Of a DNA stretch of 6,682 nucleotides, positions 1-5,696 are shown piece by piece. The stretch is from Actinocrinis sp046724665. GTDB lineage: Bacteria > Actinomycetota > Actinomycetes > Streptomycetales > Catenulisporaceae. The stretch is from the NCBI GenBank assembly GCA_046724665.1, contig JBKOWZ010000068.1:1-6682 (forward strand), given 5' to 3'. Under the pieces are notes generated by a model that saw nothing but the letters and a program-made list of their open reading frames with translations, was not told where the DNA came from and made no database searches. The position numbers were made by a program, and so were the translations under genes. Position 1 is the stretch's first letter. Each line of letters opens with the position of its first letter.

Positions 1-1459
1 GCACCAGGCTGTCCGCACCGCGCTGGAGGCGCACCGCGAGGTGGTCGATCCGGTAGAGCCGCTCGAGCAGCACCGGGTCGGTCTCGCTGCGCTCCATCGC
101 GTCGATCAGGGCGAGCTGGCGGCCGGTCAGGTTGTAGATGCGCCGACCCACGTTGCCGAACATCTCGGCGGTGTTGCGCCGGATGAGCACCTGCCGCTCC
201 AGCACCCGCACCGCGGTCTCTTGCAGCCGGTTGAAGGACTCGGCCAGGTCGCCGATCTCGTCGCGGGTGGAGACCGCGACGTGCTCAAGCTCCGGCGCGG
301 CGCCCTCGTGCCCCGGGTCGTCGTCGGCGACCCGCTGCATGTCCTGTTCGGCGACGGTGGCGATACGCGTGGCCGCGCGGGTCAGCCGCAGCACCGGGCG
401 GGCGATCGAGTGCCGGATCATCACGCTCAGCAGCACCAGGCCGAGCAGCAGGAACACGGCGATCAGCACCAGCACCACGGCCGTCCAGGCGGCCACCGAG
501 GCGCTGTGCGCGGCCCGCGCCACCACGCCCTGGGTGATGTTGGCCTCCATGTTCGACCGCGCCTGCGCCTGCGCCAGCGCCGCGTCGCTGATCTGCCGGG
601 AGTAGCCGACCAGGTCGGCCAGCTGCGCCTTGTCCCCGGAGATGAACGCGCTGGTGGCGGCGGTCTCGAACTGGTCGATGGTGCCCTGCTGCGGATTGTT
701 GCGGATGGCGTCGAACTGGGCGAAGTCGGCGGGCGGGATGAACTGGCGCAGCCACGCGGACTCCGCGATGGCCACCCCCTCGTACTGGAGCGCCAGCGGG
801 TACTGGACCGGCGCCTCGCCGGGGCTGTCCGCGATCTCGGTGAGCGCCGCCTCGCGCTCGTTGGCGGCCAGGTCGGCCTGGAACAGGATGTTGAGCTCCG
901 CGGCCGGCACGGCGGACGCGACGGGGCTGGCCGCCTGTTCGGCCAGGCCCATCGCCGAGTTGAGATCCTGCATCGCGCTGGTGTAGGACTGAAGCAGGAT
1001 GGTGCCGTTGATCGATCCGCTGTGCACGGCGCTGCGCGGCTGGCTGAGGGCGTCCACCTCGGCGAGCGCGGCGCGCATGGGGGCGGGCGGGTCGTCGTTG
1101 TAGGCGTCCAGCACCACGGCCTTCTGCCGGTCGGTCGCGGCCGCCGCGCGGTCGAAGGCGGCCAGATCGACCAGCTGGATGCTGCTGATCACCCCGAGCG
1201 CGTCCTCCTGCTCGACGCCGAGGTAGTTGATCAGTGTGCTGACCTGCTCGGTGGCGTTCATGAACGAGGCGGCGCTCTGCCAGGTGCGGGCCGAGTGGAC
1301 CTCCTGCGAGACCAGCGGGGTGAGCAGCGCGATGATGCCCACGGCGGGCAGGGCGACCAGGGCGTCGAGTTTGCGGCGGAACGGGATCCGGTCGAGACGC
1401 CGGTCGGGTCTGCGACCGTGCGACGGACGTCCCTGGTCCTGCCCGCTGCGCACAGCCAC
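1..1459 (-). CDS. NIT-domain sensor histidine kinase (C-terminal part outside window)
   Basis: Membrane sensor kinase; 486 codons are visible before the gene leaves the window. The chosen GTG start has GGGGAGG eight bases upstream; a second in-frame GTG lies two codons later. Visible order: basic cytoplasmic N-terminus (1-30), TM1 (about 31-50, starting KLDALVALPAVGIIALL), a mostly helical extracytoplasmic region (about 51-320) resembling the nitrate/nitrite-sensing NIT domain, TM2 (about 325-348), HAMP (about 349-412, with DEIGDLAESFN at 400-410), then a dimerization region with NVGRRIYNLTGRQLALIDAMER and RIDHLAVRLQR. His473 in DHLAVR is the likely phosphoacceptor by analogy with actinobacterial NIT kinases; the ATPase domain would lie beyond base 1. 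In streptomycetes such kinases often head conservons (roadblock/LC7, DUF742 and Ras-like GTPase genes downstream), which cannot be checked here. The ligand is unknown: NIT homology does not prove nitrate sensing. Divergent from the binding-protein gene. Confidence 0.9.
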   Translation of the reverse strand, partial: MAVRSGQDQGRPSHGRRPDRRLDRIPFRRKLDALVALPAVGIIALLTPLVSQEVHSARTWQSAASFMNATEQVSTLINYLGVEQEDALGVISSIQLVDLAAFDRAAAATDRQKAVVLDAYNDDPPAPMRAALAEVDALSQPRSAVHSGSINGTILLQSYTSAMQDLNSAMGLAEQAASPVASAVPAAELNILFQADLAANEREAALTEIADSPGEAPVQYPLALQYEGVAIAESAWLRQFIPPADFAQFDAIRNNPQQGTIDQFETAATSAFISGDKAQLADLVGYSRQISDAALAQAQARSNMEANITQGVVARAAHSASVAAWTAVVLVLIAVFLLLGLVLLSVMIRHSIARPVLRLTRAATRIATVAEQDMQRVADDDPGHEGAAPELEHVAVSTRDEIGDLAESFNRLQETAVRVLERQVLIRRNTAEMFGNVGRRIYNLTGRQLALIDAMERSETDPVLLERLYRIDHLAVRLQRGADSLV

Positions 1460-1552
1460 AGTGCCTGCCTCCCCGGGCGCCGGGTAAGCCGTCCGGGTGC
1501 AGTCGGACGGCCGCGACGCAGATGATCAGACTTCAGATCCGAACCGGGCAGC

Positions 1553-1581
1553 ACAGTATCGAATCCCATGCCGGTTTGTCG
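1553..1581 (-). promoter_or_regulatory. Possible promoter of the sensor kinase gene
   Basis: Reading leftward, a CGACAA box (-35-like) is followed after 17 bases by TACTGT, which fits the TAnnnT -10 pattern. This lies about 95 bases before the GTG start of the kinase. Neither hexamer is a close consensus match. The call rests on spacing and position only. Confidence 0.3.
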
Positions 1582-1699
1582 CCATCCGATCACGCGGCGG
1601 TTGGTTCAACGCGTTCAGCGGGCGTGAGATGGCGGTTGACGGCCGCCGGGCGGCGACGGAAGTGCACGCAAGCGATACCTATCGGTGATCGGACACAGG

Positions 1700-1729
1700 T
1701 TGACTGCCCGTAGATCCGATCGATTGGAT
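1700..1729 (+). promoter_or_regulatory. Likely promoter of the binding-protein gene
   Basis: TTGACT (1700-1705) and TTGGAT (1724-1729) are 18 bases apart. They resemble the streptomycete vegetative consensus TTGAC(A/G) and TAG(A/G)(A/G)T, with five of six positions of TAGGAT matched in the -10 box. This would give a leader of about 70 bases carrying the Shine-Dalgarno sequence of the gene at 1806. Confidence 0.45.
1714..1729. promoter_or_regulatory. Imperfect 16-bp palindrome, candidate operator
   Basis: The half-sites ATCCGATC and GATTGGAT match as reverse complements at seven of eight positions. The palindrome covers the last part of the spacer and the whole putative -10 box of the binding-protein promoter, a typical repressor position. 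A chance palindrome of this size is possible, and no regulator is identified. Confidence 0.3.
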
Positions 1730-1805
1730 TGCGCGCGGGCGCATTTCTCGCTTTCCGCGTCGAGCACGGGGCCGACGCGCGGATCACCCGACTTAAGGAG
1801 CCATT

Positions 1806-2777
1806 GTGAATTCGAGGGTCACCAAGCGGATCGCCGCCGTCGCCTCCGTTGCAGTTCTGGCCGGCACCTTCCTCGCCGCATGCAGCAGTAGCAGCAGCAA
1901 CTCCTCGAACCCGCTGACCGGCGGCGGCGGGGACAAGGCCAGCGGCTCGATCGTGGTCGGCTCGGACAACTTCGCGGAGAGCGTGCTGCTCGCCGACATC
2001 TACGGCCAGGTGCTGGCCGCCAAGGGCTACACGGTCAGCTACAAGCTGAACATCGCCAGCCGCGAGGTGACCTACGGCCTGCTCAAGAGCGGCGCGATCA
2101 CGCTCAAGCCGGAGTACAACGGCGCGCTGCTGTCCTACCTGGACAGCCTGACCAAGACCACTACTCCGCAGACCTCGACGGAACAGGTGGACGGGGCGAT
2201 CAGCAAGGCGCTCGCGCCGAACCTCCAGATCCTCCAGCCGGCCCAGGCGCAGGACAACGACACCCTGACGCTGAGCAAGAACGCCGCGGCGAAGTACAAC
2301 ATGAAGGCGGGCAGTTCGATCGCCGACTTCGTCACGGCGCTGAACGGCGGCCCGGTCTCGATCGGCGCGGCGGCCGAGTTCCAGACCCGCTACCAGGGCA
2401 TCCTCGGCCTGGAGCAGGCCTACGGGCTCAAGGCCTCGCAGATCACCTTCAAGTCGCTGGACGCCGGCGGCACGCTGACCGAGACCGCGCTGGCGCAGAA
2501 CGCGGTGGACGCGGGCGACCTGTTCACCACCGACCCGACGATCAGTCAGAACGGCCTGGTCACGCTCTCCGACCCGAAGAACATCTTCGGCTTGCAGAAC
2601 GTGGTGCCGCTGGTGAACAAGACCGCGCTGAACTCGGCCGGCGTCGCGGCGCTCAACGCGGTGAGCGCCAAGCTGGACAGCGCGACCCTGCTCGCGCTGG
2701 ACGTCAAGGTGCAGACGCAGAAGCAGGACCCGGCGACGGTGGCCAAGGAGTGGCTGACCGCCCAGGGCCTGCTCTAG
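1806..2777 (+). CDS. Osmoprotectant/glycine betaine-type ABC transporter substrate-binding lipoprotein
   Basis: A 323-residue extracytoplasmic solute-binding protein of the OpuAC/ProX/OsmF family, which delivers quaternary amines (glycine betaine, choline, proline betaine) or related ligands to an ABC importer. The GTG start is preceded by TAAGGAG five bases upstream. The N-terminus is a lipoprotein signal: basic MNSRVTKR, a hydrophobic stretch, then lipobox LAAC with Cys26 as the lipidated residue, and a Ser/Asn-rich tether (27-35). The mature domain begins SIVVGSDNFAES (48-59), matching the VGSKNF-type start of the family, and carries PEYNG (102-106), equivalent to the usual PEYTG. Length is normal for the family. 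No permease or ATPase gene is adjacent: upstream is a divergent kinase, downstream an unrelated secreted protein after a hairpin. It therefore probably works with a transporter encoded elsewhere or in a sensing role with the kinase (inference). The exact ligand cannot be told. Confidence 0.9.
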   Translation: MNSRVTKRIAAVASVAVLAGTFLAACSSSSSNSSNPLTGGGGDKASGSIVVGSDNFAESVLLADIYGQVLAAKGYTVSYKLNIASREVTYGLLKSGAITLKPEYNGALLSYLDSLTKTTTPQTSTEQVDGAISKALAPNLQILQPAQAQDNDTLTLSKNAAAKYNMKAGSSIADFVTALNGGPVSIGAAAEFQTRYQGILGLEQAYGLKASQITFKSLDAGGTLTETALAQNAVDAGDLFTTDPTISQNGLVTLSDPKNIFGLQNVVPLVNKTALNSAGVAALNAVSAKLDSATLLALDVKVQTQKQDPATVAKEWLTAQGLL

Positions 2778-2784
2778 TGCCGTA

Positions 2785-2829
2785 GCAGTGGCGGCTGCGG
2801 CTCCCGCCGATAACCGGTGATTCCACTGC
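2785..2829 (+). terminator. Possible stem-loop just after the binding-protein gene
   Basis: Eight bases after the stop codon, GCAGTGG (2785-2791) pairs with CCACTGC (2823-2829). An alternative inner stem pairs GGCGG (2790-2794) with CCGCC (2804-2808). The structure is followed by GTTTAT rather than a real T run, so it is a weak terminator or an mRNA 3' stabilizing fold at best. Confidence 0.3.
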
Positions 2830-2941
2830 CGTTTATCTAAGATCGCGGATCGTCGCGGCGGGCCGGCTGGCGGGAACCGGCCGATCGTGATCGCGCGCCT
2901 GGCCTGCGCAAAGCAGTCCACGTACCCTTGTTCGAAGAGAG

Positions 2942-2978
2942 CCTGCCGTCCACCGGCCCCGGTGGACGGCAGGGCTTT
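2942..2978 (+). terminator. Strong hairpin terminator before the secreted-protein gene
   Basis: Two perfect 15-base arms (2942-2956 and 2959-2973, left arm beginning CCTGCCGTCCACC) are separated by only two bases, so the real loop is a few bases wider. The stem is followed by GGCTTT. It lies 164 bases after the stop of the binding-protein gene and 30 bases before the ATG of the next gene. Most simply it ends the upstream transcript. It could instead sit in the leader of the secreted-protein gene if that promoter lies upstream; a weak TACCCT box occurs at 2923-2928. Confidence 0.6.
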
Positions 2979-3003
2979 ACACAAGGTCGCGAAGGGACGC
3001 GTC

Positions 3004-3558
3004 ATGCGCAGCGCAATTCGCGGTGGAGGTGTGCGGCGGCAGCGGCTCGGCGGGTGGGCGCCGGTTCTCGTCACGGGAGCGGCGGTGTTCCTCGCGCTGA
3101 TCGGGCAGGCAGGAGCGGCCCGCGCCAGTACGGAATCGGGATCGGAACCGGCGTCAGGTACGGCGTTTACGAGTACGAACACGATGGCGGAGGCGGTCGG
3201 CGCGGCGGCCGGTACCGCGGCGGTGAGGCAGGCGGCGGTGAAGCCCAATCTGATCCGGCCGCTGACCGGCACCGGCTGCCACACCTACGACTACTGGAGC
3301 GGCGCGCACGTCTGCATCACGGTCGTCGGCAGCGGCCTCAACGTGCAGTCGGCCACCGGCGAGACGGACGGCCCCGACTCCGACTGGGGCAGGCTGTGGG
3401 ACACGTCCGGCAAGATCAACATCTACGGCCACCCGACCAATCACAAGCTGACCGTCAGCTGGGCGTCCGGCGGCGGGGTGTGGCTGGCCAACGGGGACAA
3501 CTTCTGCTTCACCGACACCACGCTGAACCAGACCGCCTGCCTCACCATCCACAACTAG
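3004..3558 (+). CDS. Secreted four-cysteine protein of unknown function
   Basis: 184 residues; I do not recognize the family. The ATG is preceded by GAAGGGA with six bases of spacing. The in-frame GTG at 2887 is rejected because it would read through the terminator-like hairpin and place 39 extra residues before the signal peptide. The N-terminus is a Sec-type signal: arginine-rich n-region (1-14), hydrophobic core (about 18-38), and Ala-Arg-Ala before a likely cut after residue 41. RRQRLG at 11-16 only loosely resembles a Tat motif. A Ser/Thr/Ala/Gly-rich linker (about 42-85) follows, then a compact C-terminal domain rich in Gly, Trp, Thr and Asn. It carries Cys92, Cys104, Cys168 and Cys179, probably two disulfides, and ends TACLTIHN. 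No transmembrane segment, LPXTG motif or catalytic motif is seen after the signal. The small beta-rich appearance would suit a surface or binding protein, but that is a guess. It converges on the amidohydrolase gene. Confidence 0.8.
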   Translation: MRSAIRGGGVRRQRLGGWAPVLVTGAAVFLALIGQAGAARASTESGSEPASGTAFTSTNTMAEAVGAAAGTAAVRQAAVKPNLIRPLTGTGCHTYDYWSGAHVCITVVGSGLNVQSATGETDGPDSDWGRLWDTSGKINIYGHPTNHKLTVSWASGGGVWLANGDNFCFTDTTLNQTACLTIHN

Positions 3559-3601
3559 CGCCTCGGCATTGGGGCATCTGGCCGCAAATAGTTCGCTAGC
3601 G
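3559..3601. terminator. Convergent gap with weak inverted repeats
   Basis: Only 43 bases separate the stops of the two convergent genes. CTAGCG (3555-3560) is repeated inverted as CGCTAG (3594-3599), enclosing a weak GCCTC/GGGGC stem (one G-U pair). An 8-bp palindrome CGCTAGCG lies at 3594-3601. This could act as a weak bidirectional terminator, but there is no T run on either strand. Confidence 0.25.
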
Positions 3602-4540
3602 CTACAGCTTCGGCGCCGGGGTTTCGAACTGCGTGCCGAACAGTTCGGCGGTCGCGAACCACGCGCCCGCCTCGTCCTCGAGCGCGACCGGGGCCGCGTA
3701 CGGCCGGTCCGAGCCCAGCACGATCCGGCCGCCGCGTGGCGGTTCTCCGCCACCGGCGGCACCCGCGCCGGCCCTGGCCACATCGAGCGCCGCGCCGACC
3801 GCCGCGACGGCGGCCATGCCGTAGGACGAGGTTTCGAACCAGAGGGCCGGATCCGCTGCCAGATTCGGGCCGCCACGCGCCGCGGCACGCTCACGGTGCA
3901 GCGGGGCGAGGCCGCACAGCATGGCGAAGCACACCTTGAGCTCCGGATGCGCCACGCGCCCGAACGCGGCGAAGGCGTGGTACGCCGTGTGCATCTGCTG
4001 TACGTAGTCCACGTTCGCGGCCCACCACGCGGGCGTATCGCGCGACGTTGCGTGGCCGGGGTGCACGAACAGCGGCTTGCCGCGCTGCTCGAGCACCCGC
4101 AGCAGCGGCTCGCAGCGCGCGAAACCCGCGCGGTCCGCGAGCGCCGTGGCGGGCAGTTGCAGGCCGACGCAGCCGGCGTCGAGCCAGGCGCCGAGCGCCG
4201 CGGGATCCGGTTCGGTGACGCAGGCGGCGGCCCACGCGCCGAAGCCCTCGGGCAGCGCGAGCACGCCGAGGTGGTACGCCTCCAGCAGCGGCGCGGCCTC
4301 GGCGGCGGGCAGCAGCTCGATGCCGAGCGGGCTGGAGAGCGAGACCAGCGCGCGGTCGAGCCGGTCGAGGCGGTTGAGCTGGAGCCGGTGCGGCACGTCG
4401 TGGTCGCGCGGATCGACCGGGTAATCCGGCTCGCCGTCGAGGATCAGCGTCCAGCCGTCGAGCAGCGGCGGCGCCGTGCGCTCGCGCAGCGCCTCGACGA
4501 AACGCGCCGTCCAAAGGTGCTGATGGACGTCTATTCGCAA
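3602..4540 (-). CDS. Amidohydrolase-2 family TIM-barrel hydrolase
   Basis: 312 residues, of the metal-dependent amidohydrolase-2 family (ACMSD-like decarboxylases and hydrolases); substrate unknown. I choose the TTG at 4540 because GGGGGAG lies six bases upstream. The in-frame TTG at 4555 would put that ribosome site inside the coding sequence. The protein then opens MRIDVHQHLW, giving the family's HxH metal motif at His6 and His8. PLFVHPGH supplies His160 (and His163) on the next metal-binding strand, and VLGSDRPYA supplies the conserved Asp278 near the C-terminus. The segment HPELKVCFAMLCG aligns with the usual place of a conserved His-x-Gly-Gly, but Met207 stands where His is expected; His215 in PLHRE is the nearest replacement. 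The enzyme may be altered in chemistry, or this may be a subfamily trait. No signal peptide, so cytoplasmic. It follows the membrane-protein gene on the same strand after 58 bases. Confidence 0.85.
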   Translation of the reverse strand: MRIDVHQHLWTARFVEALRERTAPPLLDGWTLILDGEPDYPVDPRDHDVPHRLQLNRLDRLDRALVSLSSPLGIELLPAAEAAPLLEAYHLGVLALPEGFGAWAAACVTEPDPAALGAWLDAGCVGLQLPATALADRAGFARCEPLLRVLEQRGKPLFVHPGHATSRDTPAWWAANVDYVQQMHTAYHAFAAFGRVAHPELKVCFAMLCGLAPLHRERAAARGGPNLAADPALWFETSSYGMAAVAAVGAALDVARAGAGAAGGGEPPRGGRIVLGSDRPYAAPVALEDEAGAWFATAELFGTQFETPAPKL

Positions 4541-4569
4541 GCTGATCTCCCCCAAGCGGCGACGTGCCG

Positions 4570-4591
4570 GCCCGGTGCGCTCGGCCCGGGC
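4570..4591 (-). other. Small inverted repeat between membrane-protein and amidohydrolase genes
   Basis: GCCCGG (4570-4575) and CCGGGC (4586-4591) can form a 6-bp GC stem with a 10-base loop in the 58-base gap. There is no T tract on the leftward strand. It could be a weak attenuating or processing hairpin within an operon, or chance in GC-rich DNA. Confidence 0.25.
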
Positions 4592-4598
4592 TCAGAGG

Positions 4599-5648
4599 TC
4601 AGGGTTCCTGGGGCCGCTTGGCCGCCGGGCGGCCGATCCAGGCGGCCAGGCCGGCGCAGAGCAGGTCGCCGACGGTGGTCAGCAGCCGGGAGGCGAGCGC
4701 GACCGCGGTGGCCTTGCCGAAGCTGAGCACCGGTGAGAGCGACGCGACCAGGACGACTTCGCGCACGCCGGCGCCCGCCGGGGCCAGTATCACCAGGAAG
4801 CCGGCGCACCAGGCGAACGCGAAACCGCCGGTCGCCAGCAGGAAGGCGCGGCCGTCCGAGGCGCCGAGCCGGGTCGCGAGCAGCCAGAGCGCCGTGCCGC
4901 TGAGCAGCCAGTACAGCACCGCCCACAGCGTCGCCGCCACGATCGCGCGCAGCGTCAGCGGCACCTCCTGCGCCGGCCGCCTGGCCAGCCGCAGCAGCCG
5001 GTCGATCACCGGGTTGAGCACGCGCGGATGCAGGCCGACCAGCAGCACCGGCACCGCGAGGAAGGCCCAGCCGTATCCGCCGGTGGCCGAGCCGGTCAGG
5101 CCGGCCACGGTGGCCACGGCCGCGGTCAGCAGCCCGGCGGCGAGCGAGACCAGCATGGTGATCACCGCGACGGTGGCCGAGCGGTGGCGCGGGACGCGCT
5201 GCGCCTGGCCGAGTTCCATCTGCGCCAGCACCGGCCAGACCGCGCCCGGCAGATACTTGCCGATCTGCCCGACGAAGAAGATGCGCGCCGCCGCGGCCAC
5301 CGGCACCCGCGACCCCGCGGCGCTCAGCAGCGAGCGCCACACCTGCATCGTGGCCAGCAGCGAGAGCAGCACCAGCGCAAACGACGCGGCGGTGGCGCCC
5401 ACGCCGAAGTCCGCGAAACCCGAGCGCACCTGCGACCACTGGTCGGCGACCGCGTAGCCGCCGAGCGCCACCGCGACCAGCACGAACGCGACACGCACCG
5501 CCGTGCTGCCGAGCAGCGCCCCGACGCGCGACGCGAGCCTCCTGCGGCCGCCGGCAGCCGGGGGGACGGCCGGGCGCGGCCCGTCCGGCGTCTCGTTCAG
5601 AATGCCGCCGTCAGCCGCCTGGCGCTCGATGGTCGTCCGGTCTCTCAC
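4599..5648 (-). CDS. LPG synthase/flippase-like multi-pass membrane protein (UPF0104)
   Basis: 349 residues. It resembles the transmembrane domain family of lysylphosphatidylglycerol synthase/flippase (PF03706, UPF0104, AglD-related). Stand-alone members are associated with handling lipid-linked sugars or lipids in the membrane. The first 45 residues form a Pro/Arg-rich cytoplasmic tail. Hydrophobic segments follow at about 50-67, 84-104, 159-184, 192-206, 235-258, 268-290 and 318-338. Family-like motifs are GQIGKYLPGAVWPV (127-140), PAGAGVREVVL (290-300) and the C-terminal SRLLTTVGDLL (320-330). There is no C-terminal aminoacyl-transferase domain, so it is not a complete MprF-type synthase. 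The GTG at 5648 has no Shine-Dalgarno sequence but has TAAGCT six bases upstream, pointing to leaderless translation. A divergent glycosyltransferase gene and the downstream amidohydrolase support a role in surface glycan or glycolipid assembly (inference). Confidence 0.85.
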   Translation of the reverse strand: MRDRTTIERQAADGGILNETPDGPRPAVPPAAGGRRRLASRVGALLGSTAVRVAFVLVAVALGGYAVADQWSQVRSGFADFGVGATAASFALVLLSLLATMQVWRSLLSAAGSRVPVAAAARIFFVGQIGKYLPGAVWPVLAQMELGQAQRVPRHRSATVAVITMLVSLAAGLLTAAVATVAGLTGSATGGYGWAFLAVPVLLVGLHPRVLNPVIDRLLRLARRPAQEVPLTLRAIVAATLWAVLYWLLSGTALWLLATRLGASDGRAFLLATGGFAFAWCAGFLVILAPAGAGVREVVLVASLSPVLSFGKATAVALASRLLTTVGDLLCAGLAAWIGRPAAKRPQEP

Positions 5649-5654
5649 AGGGCG

Positions 5655-5660
5655 AGCTTA
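5655..5660 (-). promoter_or_regulatory. -10 box of a leaderless promoter for the membrane-protein gene
   Basis: On the leftward strand TAAGCT fits the TAnnnT -10 pattern and is followed by six bases and then the GTG start. Transcription would start at or next to the start codon. No ribosome site is present in the preceding bases. The -35 is weak, perhaps TGTGAC about 15 bases upstream. Confidence 0.45.
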
Positions 5661-5688
5661 ACGGGCACGGCTGGAGTCACAGTATTGT
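5658..5688 (+). promoter_or_regulatory. Leaderless promoter of the glycosyltransferase gene
   Basis: TATTGT (5683-5688) is a good -10 box followed by eight bases (CTGTTCCC) and then the ATG, so the transcript should begin at the start codon. TTAACG (5658-5663) may be the -35, 19 bases upstream. No Shine-Dalgarno sequence precedes the ATG, which agrees with leaderless translation. Confidence 0.55.
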
Positions 5689-5696
5689 CTGTTCCC

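Larger units (their letters stand above)
1460..1805. other. Divergent intergenic region between kinase and binding protein
   Basis: This 346-base stretch lies between two divergent starts and is somewhat less GC-rich than its flanks in places, notably around 1680-1730. It holds candidate promoters for both genes, an imperfect palindrome at 1714-1729, three CAGA(T) words spaced 8 and 7 bases apart (1519-1538), and an ATCGG-TG-ATCGG repeat (1681-1692). Short open frames reading through it have no convincing start signals or recognizable protein. I see no RNA gene or riboswitch that I can name. Confidence 0.6.

Noticed and set aside
41..1525. 494-codon open frame on the plus strand opposite the kinase
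   Set aside because: Its translation is Arg/Gly/His-rich without family likeness. The opposite strand has a coherent TM-NIT-TM-HAMP-DHp protein with a good start, so this is a GC-driven shadow.
1460..1805. Small proteins or an RNA gene in the divergent region
   Set aside because: The 63- and 68-codon frames lack ribosome sites and family likeness, and no tRNA, riboswitch or other structured RNA pattern could be recognized.
1869..1903. AGC-rich repeat near the start of the binding-protein gene
   Set aside because: It encodes the normal Ser-rich tether after the lipobox cysteine, common in actinobacterial lipoproteins, so it is not a separate repeat element.
2887..3003. Upstream GTG start for the secreted protein
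   Set aside because: It has no ribosome site, would translate the strong hairpin, and would bury the signal peptide 39 residues inside the protein.
3034..3051. Twin-arginine export signal in the secreted protein
   Set aside because: RRQRLG only loosely fits the Tat consensus, and the rest fits an ordinary Sec signal with an Ala-x-Ala cleavage site.
1590..3284. 564-codon minus-strand open frame across the binding-protein gene
   Set aside because: Low-complexity composition, spans an intergenic region, a terminator-like hairpin and a clear lipoprotein gene on the other strand. It is a shadow frame.
3569..4726. 385-codon plus-strand frame opposite the amidohydrolase
   Set aside because: Arg-rich shadow without recognizable motifs. 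The minus strand carries conserved amidohydrolase motifs.
4564..5457. Plus-strand Ser/Thr/Ala-rich frame opposite the membrane protein
   Set aside because: The composition is typical of an antisense frame of a hydrophobic GC-rich gene. There is no start signal.
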